A DNA stretch of 64,000 bases from Pelagomonas calceolata (taxonomy: Eukaryota > Sar > Pelagophyceae > Pelagomonadales > Pelagomonadaceae). The notes under the pieces are model-generated. The model was not told the origin of the DNA, ran no database searches, and saw only the letters and a list, made by a program, of their open reading frames with translations. This document shows positions 56,855-64,000 of the stretch, piece after piece. Positions within the stretch are counted from its first letter, which is position 1. Each line of letters begins with the position of its first letter. The translations under genes and the position numbers were made by a program. The stretch is taken from assembly GCA_918797485.1 (NCBI GenBank), contig CAKKNE010000006.1, positions 992,001 to 1,056,000 of the forward strand, given 5' to 3'.

Positions 56855-57649
56855 ATGCGAAGAGCAAGGCTGCTCTGGCTGCTCACAGCCCTCCCCACTG
56901 CATTGCCGGCTGCGGCTCTCACCCCCGGCACCACCGCGTGGCTGCTCACAGCCTTGCCCACAGCCTTGCCCGCTGCGGCTCTCACCCCCGGTACCACCGC
57001 GACACCACCACCGAAAGCCACGAATTGGTGGGATGCGTTCTTCACACCTCAGCCACAACCACTCCTCGTACGAGAAAAAGACGGCATGCGCCTGAGGCGG
57101 GGCACGCGCGAGGACGCGCCGCGCATCCGCCAGCTCTGGGCCGCGAACGTGGCGCCCAATTCGCTGGGCGAGGCCTGGTCGCCGGGCGGCATCGAGACGG
57201 CCTTCGTGTACCGCAAGACGCGCGACGGCCGTGCCGCCGCGACGTCCGTCGTTGCCTATGACGAGGACCGGCGACTCGCGGGTTTCGCGGCCGCCACGGC
57301 CGCGGACGAGCCCTTCAACAACCTGGGGCCACTGGTGGAGTGGAAGACGTTTTTCGATCTCGAGGACGGCCGGAACCGGTGCCTGCTGGGGCCGATCTGC
57401 GTCGAGGCGTCGGTGCGGGGCTCGGGCCTCTTCCGCGACCTCTACGACGCGCTCCTCGTGCGGTCGGGGGACCTGGACGACGTCGCCGAGGGCGTCGTCC
57501 TGATCCACGCCGAGAACCACGCGTCGCTCACGGCGCACCGGCGGCTCGACGGCTGCACGACGCTCGGCGAGTTCGCGTCGGCGGACGGCCGGCCCTTCGT
57601 CGTCCTCGCGCTGGACCTCGCGGCCGCGCGCGCGGGGCTAAGTACTTAG
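56855..57649 (+). CDS. GNAT acetyltransferase with duplicated leader
   Basis: ATG 56855 (264 residues); the frame upstream starts only at a TTG. The N terminus is a hydrophobic leader of which 21 residues (WLLTALPTALPAAALTPGTTA) occur twice in tandem. From about 75 a GNAT fold: MRLRRGTREDAPRIRQLW, RLAGFAAATA, then the acetyl-CoA region LLGPICVEASVRGSGLFRDLY and HAENHASLTAHRRL. Acceptor unknown. The leader may route it to the ER or plastid; which one cannot be told. Its stop converges on the next gene with 8 bases between. Confidence 0.8.
   Translation: MRRARLLWLLTALPTALPAAALTPGTTAWLLTALPTALPAAALTPGTTATPPPKATNWWDAFFTPQPQPLLVREKDGMRLRRGTREDAPRIRQLWAANVAPNSLGEAWSPGGIETAFVYRKTRDGRAAATSVVAYDEDRRLAGFAAATAADEPFNNLGPLVEWKTFFDLEDGRNRCLLGPICVEASVRGSGLFRDLYDALLVRSGDLDDVAEGVVLIHAENHASLTAHRRLDGCTTLGEFASADGRPFVVLALDLAAARAGLST
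56876..57001 (+). repeat. 63-bp tandem duplication of the leader
   Basis: Two copies (56876-56938 and 56939-57001), differing at a few third-type positions, encode the doubled hydrophobic leader. Length is a multiple of three. Recent duplication. Confidence 0.85.
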
Positions 57650-57657
57650 CAAACACA

Positions 57658-58692
57658 TTACTGAATCCCCACGCGGTCCGCACGCGGAACACCGTGCCGG
57701 AGCGTGCCGGCCCGCCGCTTCGCGTCGTCGCGGGCCTTCTGCTTCGCCGCCCACGCGGCGAGCGGCGCCGGCTCCGGCGACAGGCGCCGGCAGTCCCCCC
57801 GGCAGACGTCCCGGCGCGCGGGCGAGCAGTACTCGAGGCACAGGTCGTTCGAGGCCACGGCGCCGTCGGCGCGGACGCGCTGCGCCCGCAGCGCCAGGTC
57901 GCCGACGCGGAGCCCGTGCGCCCTGACGACGAACTGCAGGAACGACTCCGCGCGGAGGAACGTGCGCGCGGCGTAGGCCGGCGCGAGCTCGATGCGCGCC
58001 GCGACGACCGCGGCGGCGTCGCGGCTACAGACGAGCACGCGGTCGTTCAGGCCGGACCAGCGGTGCCAGTAGGGGTCGAGGATTGTTTTCGACGGGACCG
58101 CGAGCACCTGGCCCGCGTCGATGGCGTCGAGGAACTTGAGGTCCGGCCGCGCGTAGACGACGGCTTCGTACGATACGCCGGAGCGCCGCCAGAGCGCCGC
58201 GACGCGCCGCAGGCTCTCGAGCTGCCGCATCAAATTGCGGAAGTTCGGCCCCGCGTAGCGCCTGTCCAGCGCCGCGTAGGAGGACGCATTGAGGGCGAAC
58301 GCCGCGTCGAACGCCGCTTGTTTCTCCGTCATACCGCGCGCGCCGAAGGGCCTCAATAACTTTACCATTTCCGCGGCGCCGTCGCCCACCGCCACTTCCA
58401 TGCGCTCGCCGCCCCGCGCCGCCGTGTCCACGAAGGCTGTCTCCGTTTCCCAGACGTGATAGTAAACGTCGACGGCCGCGCACGCGTCGTGTAGTGGTTT
58501 CCAAATTTTGTCCGCTATACCATGCACGGTATGTCGCAGCGCGCGGTTTAAACCGTAGAAGCACAGCGCGACGCGCGGCCGGGGCGAGGGGCAGCCGTCC
58601 CGCGGTGCCGGCGGCTCGTGCTGCTGCTTCGTGAGCCAGAGCAGCGGCGCGGCGACGAGCAGCAGGAGGAACAGCACGACGGCGCTACGCAT
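57658..58692 (-). CDS. RPDL-family glycosyltransferase-like protein, single domain
   Basis: A 344-residue type II membrane or secreted protein from ATG 58692 with a strong hydrophobic segment (4-21). The domain starts VALCFYGLNRALRHT near 41, has VDVYYHVWET, then YEAVVYARPDLKFLDAID near 174-190 and paired Cys (CLEYCSPARRDVCRGDC) at the end. It is the single-unit version of the domain tripled in the 35.4 kb gene. Proteins with this Y-G-L-R-x-L and R-P-D-L pattern are common in algae and resemble GT-A enzymes; no activity is proven. Confidence 0.75.
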   Translation of the reverse strand: MRSAVVLFLLLLVAAPLLWLTKQQHEPPAPRDGCPSPRPRVALCFYGLNRALRHTVHGIADKIWKPLHDACAAVDVYYHVWETETAFVDTAARGGERMEVAVGDGAAEMVKLLRPFGARGMTEKQAAFDAAFALNASSYAALDRRYAGPNFRNLMRQLESLRRVAALWRRSGVSYEAVVYARPDLKFLDAIDAGQVLAVPSKTILDPYWHRWSGLNDRVLVCSRDAAAVVAARIELAPAYAARTFLRAESFLQFVVRAHGLRVGDLALRAQRVRADGAVASNDLCLEYCSPARRDVCRGDCRRLSPEPAPLAAWAAKQKARDDAKRRAGTLRHGVPRADRVGIQ

Positions 58693-58952
58693 GGCGACTA
58701 CGCATGATCATCTATGGTGCCGCATCGACGGCGTCGAGACTCGAGGCTGCCCCATGGCAAACTCGACGAACCCCCCCCTCCAAGCTCTTACCCCTAGCCC
58801 CTCTAGCCTCAGCCCCTTCGAGACGCGCGAGGAATCACGCGCAGGAGGTCTGGACCCGGCGAACCCGAACGTCCGTGCGAATTCGGATACGTGAAGAGAA
58901 AGAATTATACGTACAATTCCCGCGCGACGCGACGCGCGGCGCGATTTACATT
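58693..58952. promoter_or_regulatory. Upstream region with promoter box and dispersed repeat
   Basis: GGCTGCCCC (58745-58753) lies 52 bases before the leftward ATG 58692. Copy 2 of the dispersed repeat follows. The far end is the 3' side of the aldo-keto reductase. Confidence 0.45.
58766..58859 (-). repeat. Dispersed repeat, copy 2
   Basis: Inverted, slightly diverged copy of 6314-6402. It lies beside a promoter, whereas copy 1 lies in a longer spacer. Confidence 0.8.
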
Positions 58953-60056
58953 TCACCGTACCTTGACGCGGCTCCGGAGCCGCGCCGGCAGCAGCGCCGG
59001 GTCGCCCGACTCGAGCCACGCCAGGTCCGAGGGCGACAGGGGCAGCGACAGGGCCCGCGCGTCGTCCGCCAGCCGCGCGACGGAGGTCGTGGCGACGCAG
59101 ACGCGGGACGCGTAGGGCTGGTGCCGCGCCCAGGCGAGCGCGACGTGCTCGGCGGCGAGGCCGTGCACCTGGCCGAGGCGCCGCGCCCGGTCGCGCCGCG
59201 CGAAGTTCTCGGGCGTGAGGTAGGCGGACCGCAGCCGCGCGTCGCGCCAAGACTCGTAGTCGTCCGCGGGCTCGTCCGGCGGCAGCGGCGCCGACGGGGC
59301 GAACATGTCGTCCCGCGACCAGCGGCCCGCCAGGAAGCCCTTGGCGAGGCACTCCCAGCCGACCACCACAACGTCGTCGCGGTGGTCGGCGTACCACCTC
59401 CGATCCGTTTTGCCCATGCACGTCGTGCCCGGCCAGGGCGCGTGCCGCGGCGTCGCCAGGCTCTCCTGCACGGACGCGCACCGGGGCGGCGCCTGGCCGG
59501 TCTCGACGGCGTACCGCCGCGCCGCCGCGAAGCGCCGCGTGCTCCAGTTGCTGCAGCCCCACGTCTTGACGCCCCGGGCCGCGCACAATTGGGAGACATT
59601 GTCCACGATCTCGCTGATGTCCTTCGCGGGGTCGTCCCTATGCAGCAAGTAGACGTCGACGCGCCCGAGGCGCCGCAGGCTCTCGTCGAGCTCGCGCTCG
59701 AGGTCGCGCCGGTCGAGCCGCGGCGCCCAGCCCGACGACGGCGGGCCGCAGCCGCCCTTCGAGATGACGACCGCGTTCCGTCTCGCGTCCGCCGGCGTCG
59801 CCGCGTCCCGCAGCCAGGCCCCGAGGATCCGCTCGGATTCGCCCCCGCCGTAGACCGCGGCCGTGTCGAAGGCCGCGATGCCCAGGTCCCACGCTTTCGT
59901 CAGGAGTTGGAACGGCTGGGGCGCCTCGTGCAGCCGCAGCGTGCCGAAGACCAGCGGCGAGGGGACCAGTTGGTTCGTCGGCGGCGACGGCGGCGCGAGC
60001 GACGCGGCCAGCCGCACGGTTAGCAATGCCGCGAGGCGTCGGCGCATGCCGCCCAT
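58953..60056 (-). CDS. Aldo-keto reductase
   Basis: A 367-residue single-domain enzyme from ATG 60056 (ATG 60047 is also possible). The NADPH-dependent reductase tetrad is present: Asp64, Tyr69 (FDTAAVYGGGESE), Lys100 (VISKGG) and His139 (YLLHRDD). The GCSNWS and ARHQP segments are typical. The first 26 residues (MRRRLAALLTVRLAASLAPP) look like a targeting peptide; plastid or ER cannot be decided. It is not closely similar to the reductase domain of the 2.8 kb fusion, being nearer to the auxin-induced/YakC type. Confidence 0.87.
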   Translation of the reverse strand: MGGMRRRLAALLTVRLAASLAPPSPPTNQLVPSPLVFGTLRLHEAPQPFQLLTKAWDLGIAAFDTAAVYGGGESERILGAWLRDAATPADARRNAVVISKGGCGPPSSGWAPRLDRRDLERELDESLRRLGRVDVYLLHRDDPAKDISEIVDNVSQLCAARGVKTWGCSNWSTRRFAAARRYAVETGQAPPRCASVQESLATPRHAPWPGTTCMGKTDRRWYADHRDDVVVVGWECLAKGFLAGRWSRDDMFAPSAPLPPDEPADDYESWRDARLRSAYLTPENFARRDRARRLGQVHGLAAEHVALAWARHQPYASRVCVATTSVARLADDARALSLPLSPSDLAWLESGDPALLPARLRSRVKVR

Positions 60057-60545
60057 AGGCGATTCCTGTCTCGGGCGTCGCCCAGGGATCTCGCCGCGGC
60101 GTAGCGCGAGCGGCGCGCCGGGGCTGGAGGCAGCGAGTGGATTTCACCTGAAGTCAAACCCCGCCGGCGGCGAGCGGTGGCGCGCGAGCCCGGCTACGGG
60201 TGCTGTGCGCGGTGTGCGGCCCCGGGGCAGCCCCTTCCGGGTGGTAACGCTCGGGGAAAGCGCGCGACGTCGACGGGTTGGCGTCAAATTTGGCCCCCCG
60301 AAACATTCGGCCCGACGCACGAATCACCCAAGCCACTATGGCGTCCTGAGGACTCCTCGCCGCGGGCGGTGAAATCGAAATCCCATGAACCCGTACGAAG
60401 CTCGAAGAGCTCCTGCGCGGCCGACTCTTGCCTCTCGGGCTGGGCAGAGATTCCGCGGCAGCTGCCCTTGCTGGCAAGAAGTGCTCACACGACAGTTCGT
60501 TCCACCTCCGCCGCATCGAGGACACGCTGGTCGAAGCGTCGATCG
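60057..60545. promoter_or_regulatory. Divergent upstream region, 489 bp
   Basis: GGGGCAGCCCC near 60225 and GGCAGCTGCCC near 60456 lie on the way to ATG 60546. An open frame crosses it from 60177 but does not look like protein. Nothing else recognised. Confidence 0.4.
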
Positions 60546-61829
60546 ATGGTGGGGCGGTGGCTCCTCGTTGCCGCGGGTGCGGCGGCGGCGACGGAGTGCC
60601 CCACGTTGATTCATGAAGACGCCGGCGTGCGCCTCGCGGGCTACGTCGTGTCGCGGCGCCGCGACGTGGACGTGCGCGACGCCGTCCGGCGGACGTGGTG
60701 CGCGACGGCCCGCCGCGTCGCGTCGGACGACGTGTCTGTTGTCGTGCGCTTCTTCGTGGGTTTAGATACGGTGGAAGGCGGGGACGACGCCCATATGATG
60801 GATGTGACCGTCGTGGACGTGCCGGACGGGCCGTCCGCCGTGCCGCACCTGCGGCTCTACGCCCTCCTGCGGTACGACGCATGGGCGCGCCGCGCGACGC
60901 ACTTCCTCGCGCTCGACGACGACGCGTACCCGTTCCTCGACCGTCTTACGCAAAGCCTCGTCGAGAAACGGGCGATGCACGCGCCGGCGGGCCGCGGCGT
61001 CGGCCCCGCTATCAGTATCGCGCTCGAGGATACCTTTGTGTGGGGATACTTCATGGAGCACCCGAAGTTCGGCCCCTGGCCCTTCGCGGCGGGTTTTGGG
61101 AAGGTCCTGACCGCGGATCTAGCACACGCTCTGGCCGCGATGAACGCGACCGTGCCGCTCGAGCTCGGGCCGCCTTGTAAAAGCGTGCGCGACGACGGCA
61201 CGAACATCACGTGCGAGCGCGCCTGCGACGACGCGGACCCCCGCGTCCAGGGCGTGTGCCTGAAGCGCGTCTGGATCTACGAAGACAATTTGCTCGGGAT
61301 GTTGCTGACGCCGTTCCGCTACCAGCTCGTGCACGACAAGCGCTTCCACGTCGTGCCCGGGCCGCCCTCGGAACGATACGACGGCGCGCCGGGCATCCCG
61401 CCGTCTCAGACATCTTTACTCGTGGACCGGCACGACTTCAAGCACGCGATGGGCGTGGTGGATTTTTTGGAGGCGATGCACGCCGCGGCGCTGACCGGGA
61501 ACTACGACCGCTTCCTCCTCTCGCCGGAAGGCGTCTGCGGGTTGGAGCGCCTCGTGTGCTTCAACAATTCCAGGGATGAGGTGGAGCGCGTCGCCTACGA
61601 GTTCACGATCGACGATCGGACGCTCGCGGTCGTTTTTGACGACTGTAAACAGGCGGAGGGCTTCGGCGACGTCTGCGTCGTCAACGGGTCGGACCCCGAG
61701 GGCCGCGTCTCGCTCCACGAATCGAACAAGAATATAATGCACCAATTCGCGCTCGACGACTGCCGCACGATCGCGGCCGACGTCGCGGCCGTCGGGCGCG
61801 CGGCGCTGCCGGGGAGCTGTGGGGGGTAA
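60546..61829 (+). CDS. Secreted GT31-like galactosyltransferase
   Basis: I use ATG 60546 (427 residues; signal peptide MVGRWLLVAAGAAAA) and not the open frame back to 60177. GT31 features: VRLAGYVVSRRRDVDVRDAV then RRTWC, and the metal-binding ALDDDAYPFLDRL near 121-133. It resembles the N-terminal half of the GT31-pyruvyltransferase gene. A C-terminal segment (YEFTIDDRTLAVVFDDCKQA, later CVV) has the VDG-hairpin and Cys pattern of the module in weak form. Donor and acceptor unknown. Confidence 0.8.
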   Translation: MVGRWLLVAAGAAAATECPTLIHEDAGVRLAGYVVSRRRDVDVRDAVRRTWCATARRVASDDVSVVVRFFVGLDTVEGGDDAHMMDVTVVDVPDGPSAVPHLRLYALLRYDAWARRATHFLALDDDAYPFLDRLTQSLVEKRAMHAPAGRGVGPAISIALEDTFVWGYFMEHPKFGPWPFAAGFGKVLTADLAHALAAMNATVPLELGPPCKSVRDDGTNITCERACDDADPRVQGVCLKRVWIYEDNLLGMLLTPFRYQLVHDKRFHVVPGPPSERYDGAPGIPPSQTSLLVDRHDFKHAMGVVDFLEAMHAAALTGNYDRFLLSPEGVCGLERLVCFNNSRDEVERVAYEFTIDDRTLAVVFDDCKQAEGFGDVCVVNGSDPEGRVSLHESNKNIMHQFALDDCRTIAADVAAVGRAALPGSCGG

Positions 61830-61868
61830 CTTGTCTTTGTTGTTATCATATGATAGAGATCACACACA

Positions 61869-64000
61869 TTAACCACTACGGCAGACGGCCCGCTTCACGC
61901 GGCGCACGGCGTCGTGGCGAGCCGACGGCGCGAGGCGCCGGTACGCGCCCGGCGCCGCGGGGGCGTCTCCAATAACTCGCGGCGGCCCCGCCGGTAAGAG
62001 CGCGCCGAGGTCGCGCGCGAGGGGCGCCTGCTGTGTCGCCGCGAGGCGCCGGTCGAAAATGTCCGCGACCGCGCCGCGATCGTACGGCTTCGGGTCGACC
62101 AGTCGGACGGTGTCCCTTATCAAACTCTCCTTGACGCGCTTGTCCAGGGGCGTGTCGCGCGCCATGGACGGCGACGCGTTAACTTCCAAAAGCCAGGGCC
62201 GCGCGTCCTCGTCGAGCAGCACGTCGTAGCCAAACAGTTCGAAGGCGCAGGCCTGGTGCGGGATCCGGTCCTCGGCGCAGACCAGCGACTTGAGAATGAG
62301 CCCATCGATATCCTCCCTGATTTTAACGACGTCGCGGTCCTTCGCGAGTTGCTTCCACAGATATTGTAAGGTACATTTCGTGCCGGCCGCCTCGTCCTCC
62401 GCCGCGCCGACGAGGGGTCCATACAATTCATGCGTCGTCGCGTTGTGGCGCTGGATCGAGGCGTTCGTCAGGTGCACGAACTTGTCCGAGACGTCATCGC
62501 TACTGAAGGGCCGCGTCGCGACCCGCGCAAACCCCTCGTCATACAACCACGCCTCGAGCGGGTTGAACGATGTGACCAAAACATACAGTCGCAGATCGAA
62601 CTTGTGGCCCCCGAGGCACATGGGCTTTGGAATGTACGACTGCGCCACGACCAACTGATCATAGGTGATATCTTCCAGCGAATCCACGACCGTGATCCCG
62701 CGCCCCCGCGACGACGACGCGGGCTTCAGGATCCACAGGTTCCGTTCACCCATCTTCCTCCGGAACGCCTGCACGAGCTTCGCGTAGTCCTGGGGCAGCA
62801 GGAACGTCTCCGGGGTGATATCAAAATACCCGTCGTACTTGCCTCTCTCACACAACCCCTGGAAGCGCTGGATGGCTCGAGCCAACAGGTCCTTGCGCGT
62901 CAGGTGCCGCGCGTGCGGGTAGTGGTTCACGCGCTGCCACGACAGAAGCCGGTCGTAGTCGACGCGCGGCCGCGACCACGTCCACAACAAGTTCCACGTC
63001 GTCTTCAATCCTAGGTCTGCGGGGAGCTCGACCCAATTATGCATATCTGAGAGTACAGTGGTCACGATGTCGAACACCTCCGGCCGCGAGCTGTTGACTC
63101 GGAAATGGAGAGTAGACGGGCTCCCTTGATAAACTTCGCTCGACCCGTCTCTATCTGACATGAAGACCTCGCCGTAGTCGTCCATGACCTCCCTATAATT
63201 CGTATATAACTTCCACTGGCGGTTCATGTGGAGCCGGACGTCCGTCGGGTTCGGCCTCGTTCGCGTCTGGCCCCGGAGGACGGCCCACTTGGAGAAGAGC
63301 GAGGCGAGGTCCGGGTGGGCCCTGAGGCACAATTCGCCTTTCGCTTCGAGGTCGCCGGCCGGCGGCGGCGGCGGGCGCGGTGGCTCGTCTTTTAGTGTTG
63401 GTGGCTCCAGTTCCGGTGGCTCCTCGCGCGCCGGCGGCGTCGGCTCATCTCGCGCCGGCAACGGCGCTTCCACCGGCGACCTCGCCTTCCCGCCCCGCAG
63501 GCGCCCCACGAAGCCGTCGGCGTCCGCGACGGTGTCGGCCGCGACCGCCGCGGCGACCGCCGCGGCGTCCGCCGCGGAGAGGGAGATGGCGGCGCGTCGT
63601 TGCGTAGGGCGCGGCGGCTCCTCGCGGGGCGTCGGCACGAGCATGTCGGCGTCCGAGTCCGACTCCGACCGCGGCCCGGGCGCGGCCGTCGCCGTGCGCC
63701 CGGCCGACGGCGGCCGCGGCGACGACGACGCGGTCGATGCGTCGTCGCGGGAATCCTGCGGCACCGGCGCCGCGGCCGCACCGCCGGAGCTCGCGTCGTC
63801 GTCGGACGACGAGGCGGCGTCGGCGCCGGCGCGCGGCTCGGCGGCCGGCGGGCGGCTCGCGTCGCGACCGGCCCCCGCGTCGGCCTCCGCAGCTTGCGTC
63901 GCGCACTCGACGACCGGCTCGGCCGGCGCGCCATCCGACGTCGGCACGCGCTTGCGCGTGTCCGCCGCGCCGCGCGGCGCGGGCCCCTCGGCCGCCAGCG
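61869..64000 (-). CDS. Tubulin-tyrosine-ligase-like enzyme (TTLL; partial, runs off right edge)
   Basis: Open from the stop at 61869 to the window edge with no ATG start, so the N terminus lies beyond 64000. At least 700 codons are seen. The first 270 are low complexity (Ala/Ser/Asp/Pro) with a basic TRKRVP stretch at the edge. The TTL domain then shows LWILKPASSSRGRGI, HKFDLRLYVLVTSFNP, VHLTNASIQRH and FELFGYDVLLDED then WLLEVNASPSM: the ATP-grasp ligase of TTLL glutamylases and ligases, which add Glu or Tyr to tubulin tails. Order and motifs are intact. It is cytosolic and outside the glycan set. Confidence 0.92.
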   Translation of the reverse strand, partial: LAAEGPAPRGAADTRKRVPTSDGAPAEPVVECATQAAEADAGAGRDASRPPAAEPRAGADAASSSDDDASSGGAAAAPVPQDSRDDASTASSSPRPPSAGRTATAAPGPRSESDSDADMLVPTPREEPPRPTQRRAAISLSAADAAAVAAAVAADTVADADGFVGRLRGGKARSPVEAPLPARDEPTPPAREEPPELEPPTLKDEPPRPPPPPAGDLEAKGELCLRAHPDLASLFSKWAVLRGQTRTRPNPTDVRLHMNRQWKLYTNYREVMDDYGEVFMSDRDGSSEVYQGSPSTLHFRVNSSRPEVFDIVTTVLSDMHNWVELPADLGLKTTWNLLWTWSRPRVDYDRLLSWQRVNHYPHARHLTRKDLLARAIQRFQGLCERGKYDGYFDITPETFLLPQDYAKLVQAFRRKMGERNLWILKPASSSRGRGITVVDSLEDITYDQLVVAQSYIPKPMCLGGHKFDLRLYVLVTSFNPLEAWLYDEGFARVATRPFSSDDVSDKFVHLTNASIQRHNATTHELYGPLVGAAEDEAAGTKCTLQYLWKQLAKDRDVVKIREDIDGLILKSLVCAEDRIPHQACAFELFGYDVLLDEDARPWLLEVNASPSMARDTPLDKRVKESLIRDTVRLVDPKPYDRGAVADIFDRRLAATQQAPLARDLGALLPAGPPRVIGDAPAAPGAYRRLAPSARHDAVRRVKRAVCRSG

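Noticed and set aside
1-64000. tRNA, rRNA, CRISPR arrays and virus-derived elements.
   Set aside because: No tRNA B-box with cloverleaf, no rRNA blocks, no regularly spaced repeats, and no reverse transcriptase, integrase, capsid or long terminal repeats were seen by eye.

Overview
This window looks like nuclear DNA of a small, intron-poor, very GC-rich marine alga. The best fit is a pelagophyte stramenopile such as Aureococcus anophagefferens or a close relative. The evidence is eukaryotic: a U1A/U2B''-type spliceosomal protein, a tubulin-tyrosine-ligase-like enzyme, an ARM-repeat protein, a bZIP-PAS transcription factor of the stramenopile type, and two short terminal-inverted-repeat elements (about 23.36-23.54 kb and 56.05-56.19 kb) that sit inside genes exactly as introns. 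These behave like the introner elements known from Aureococcus. The species name is an inference. The secretory eukaryotic setting is well supported.

About 29 protein genes are visible and nearly every base is used. Strands alternate almost gene by gene. Starts therefore face each other across short shared promoters, and stops face each other with gaps as small as zero bases (51312/51313), 7 (44.5 kb), 8 (57.65 kb) and 13 bases (13.09 kb). Most starts have a GGGCAGCC/GCTGCCCC box 5-60 bases upstream in either orientation. Several shared promoters also carry a longer element around CTAGTGTCTTACAGG.

Left edge, 0-1.3 kb: the tail of an ARM-repeat protein. From 1.6 to 52.5 kb there is a very large set of predicted secretory-pathway glycan and small-molecule modifying enzymes. 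It holds four NodU/CmcH-type O-carbamoyltransferases (11.1, 21.9-24.4, 29.9 and 44.5 kb), FkbM and other class I methyltransferases, and exostosin-like, GT31, GT61, GT-A and 'RPDL' glycosyltransferases. It also holds a polysaccharide pyruvyltransferase, a sulfotransferase, two phytanoyl-CoA-dioxygenase-like enzymes, an Asp/Asn-hydroxylase-like enzyme, an aldo-keto reductase and a SET domain. Many are fused in unusual combinations. Three ordinary genes interrupt the set (an unknown Ala-rich protein at 26.9 kb, the snRNP protein at 28.8 kb, and later an EF-hand protein at 52.8 kb). Right edge, 55.7-64 kb: a bZIP-PAS factor, a GNAT acetyltransferase, another RPDL protein, a second aldo-keto reductase, a GT31 enzyme and a TTLL enzyme that runs off the window.

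The enzymes are tied together by a small recurring domain of about 60-75 residues: a beta-hairpin around 'VDG', a helix, then a conserved Cys pair followed by V/L. It sits after the signal peptide, or inside or at the end, of at least eight otherwise unrelated enzymes, and once as a free-standing 104-residue secreted protein one base upstream of a carbamoyltransferase start. With a second recurring beta-sandwich domain, it suggests a common lumenal scaffold or carbohydrate-binding system on which carbamoyl, methyl, pyruvyl, sulfate and hydroxyl decorations are installed. This joint role is inference; domains and positions are read from the sequence.
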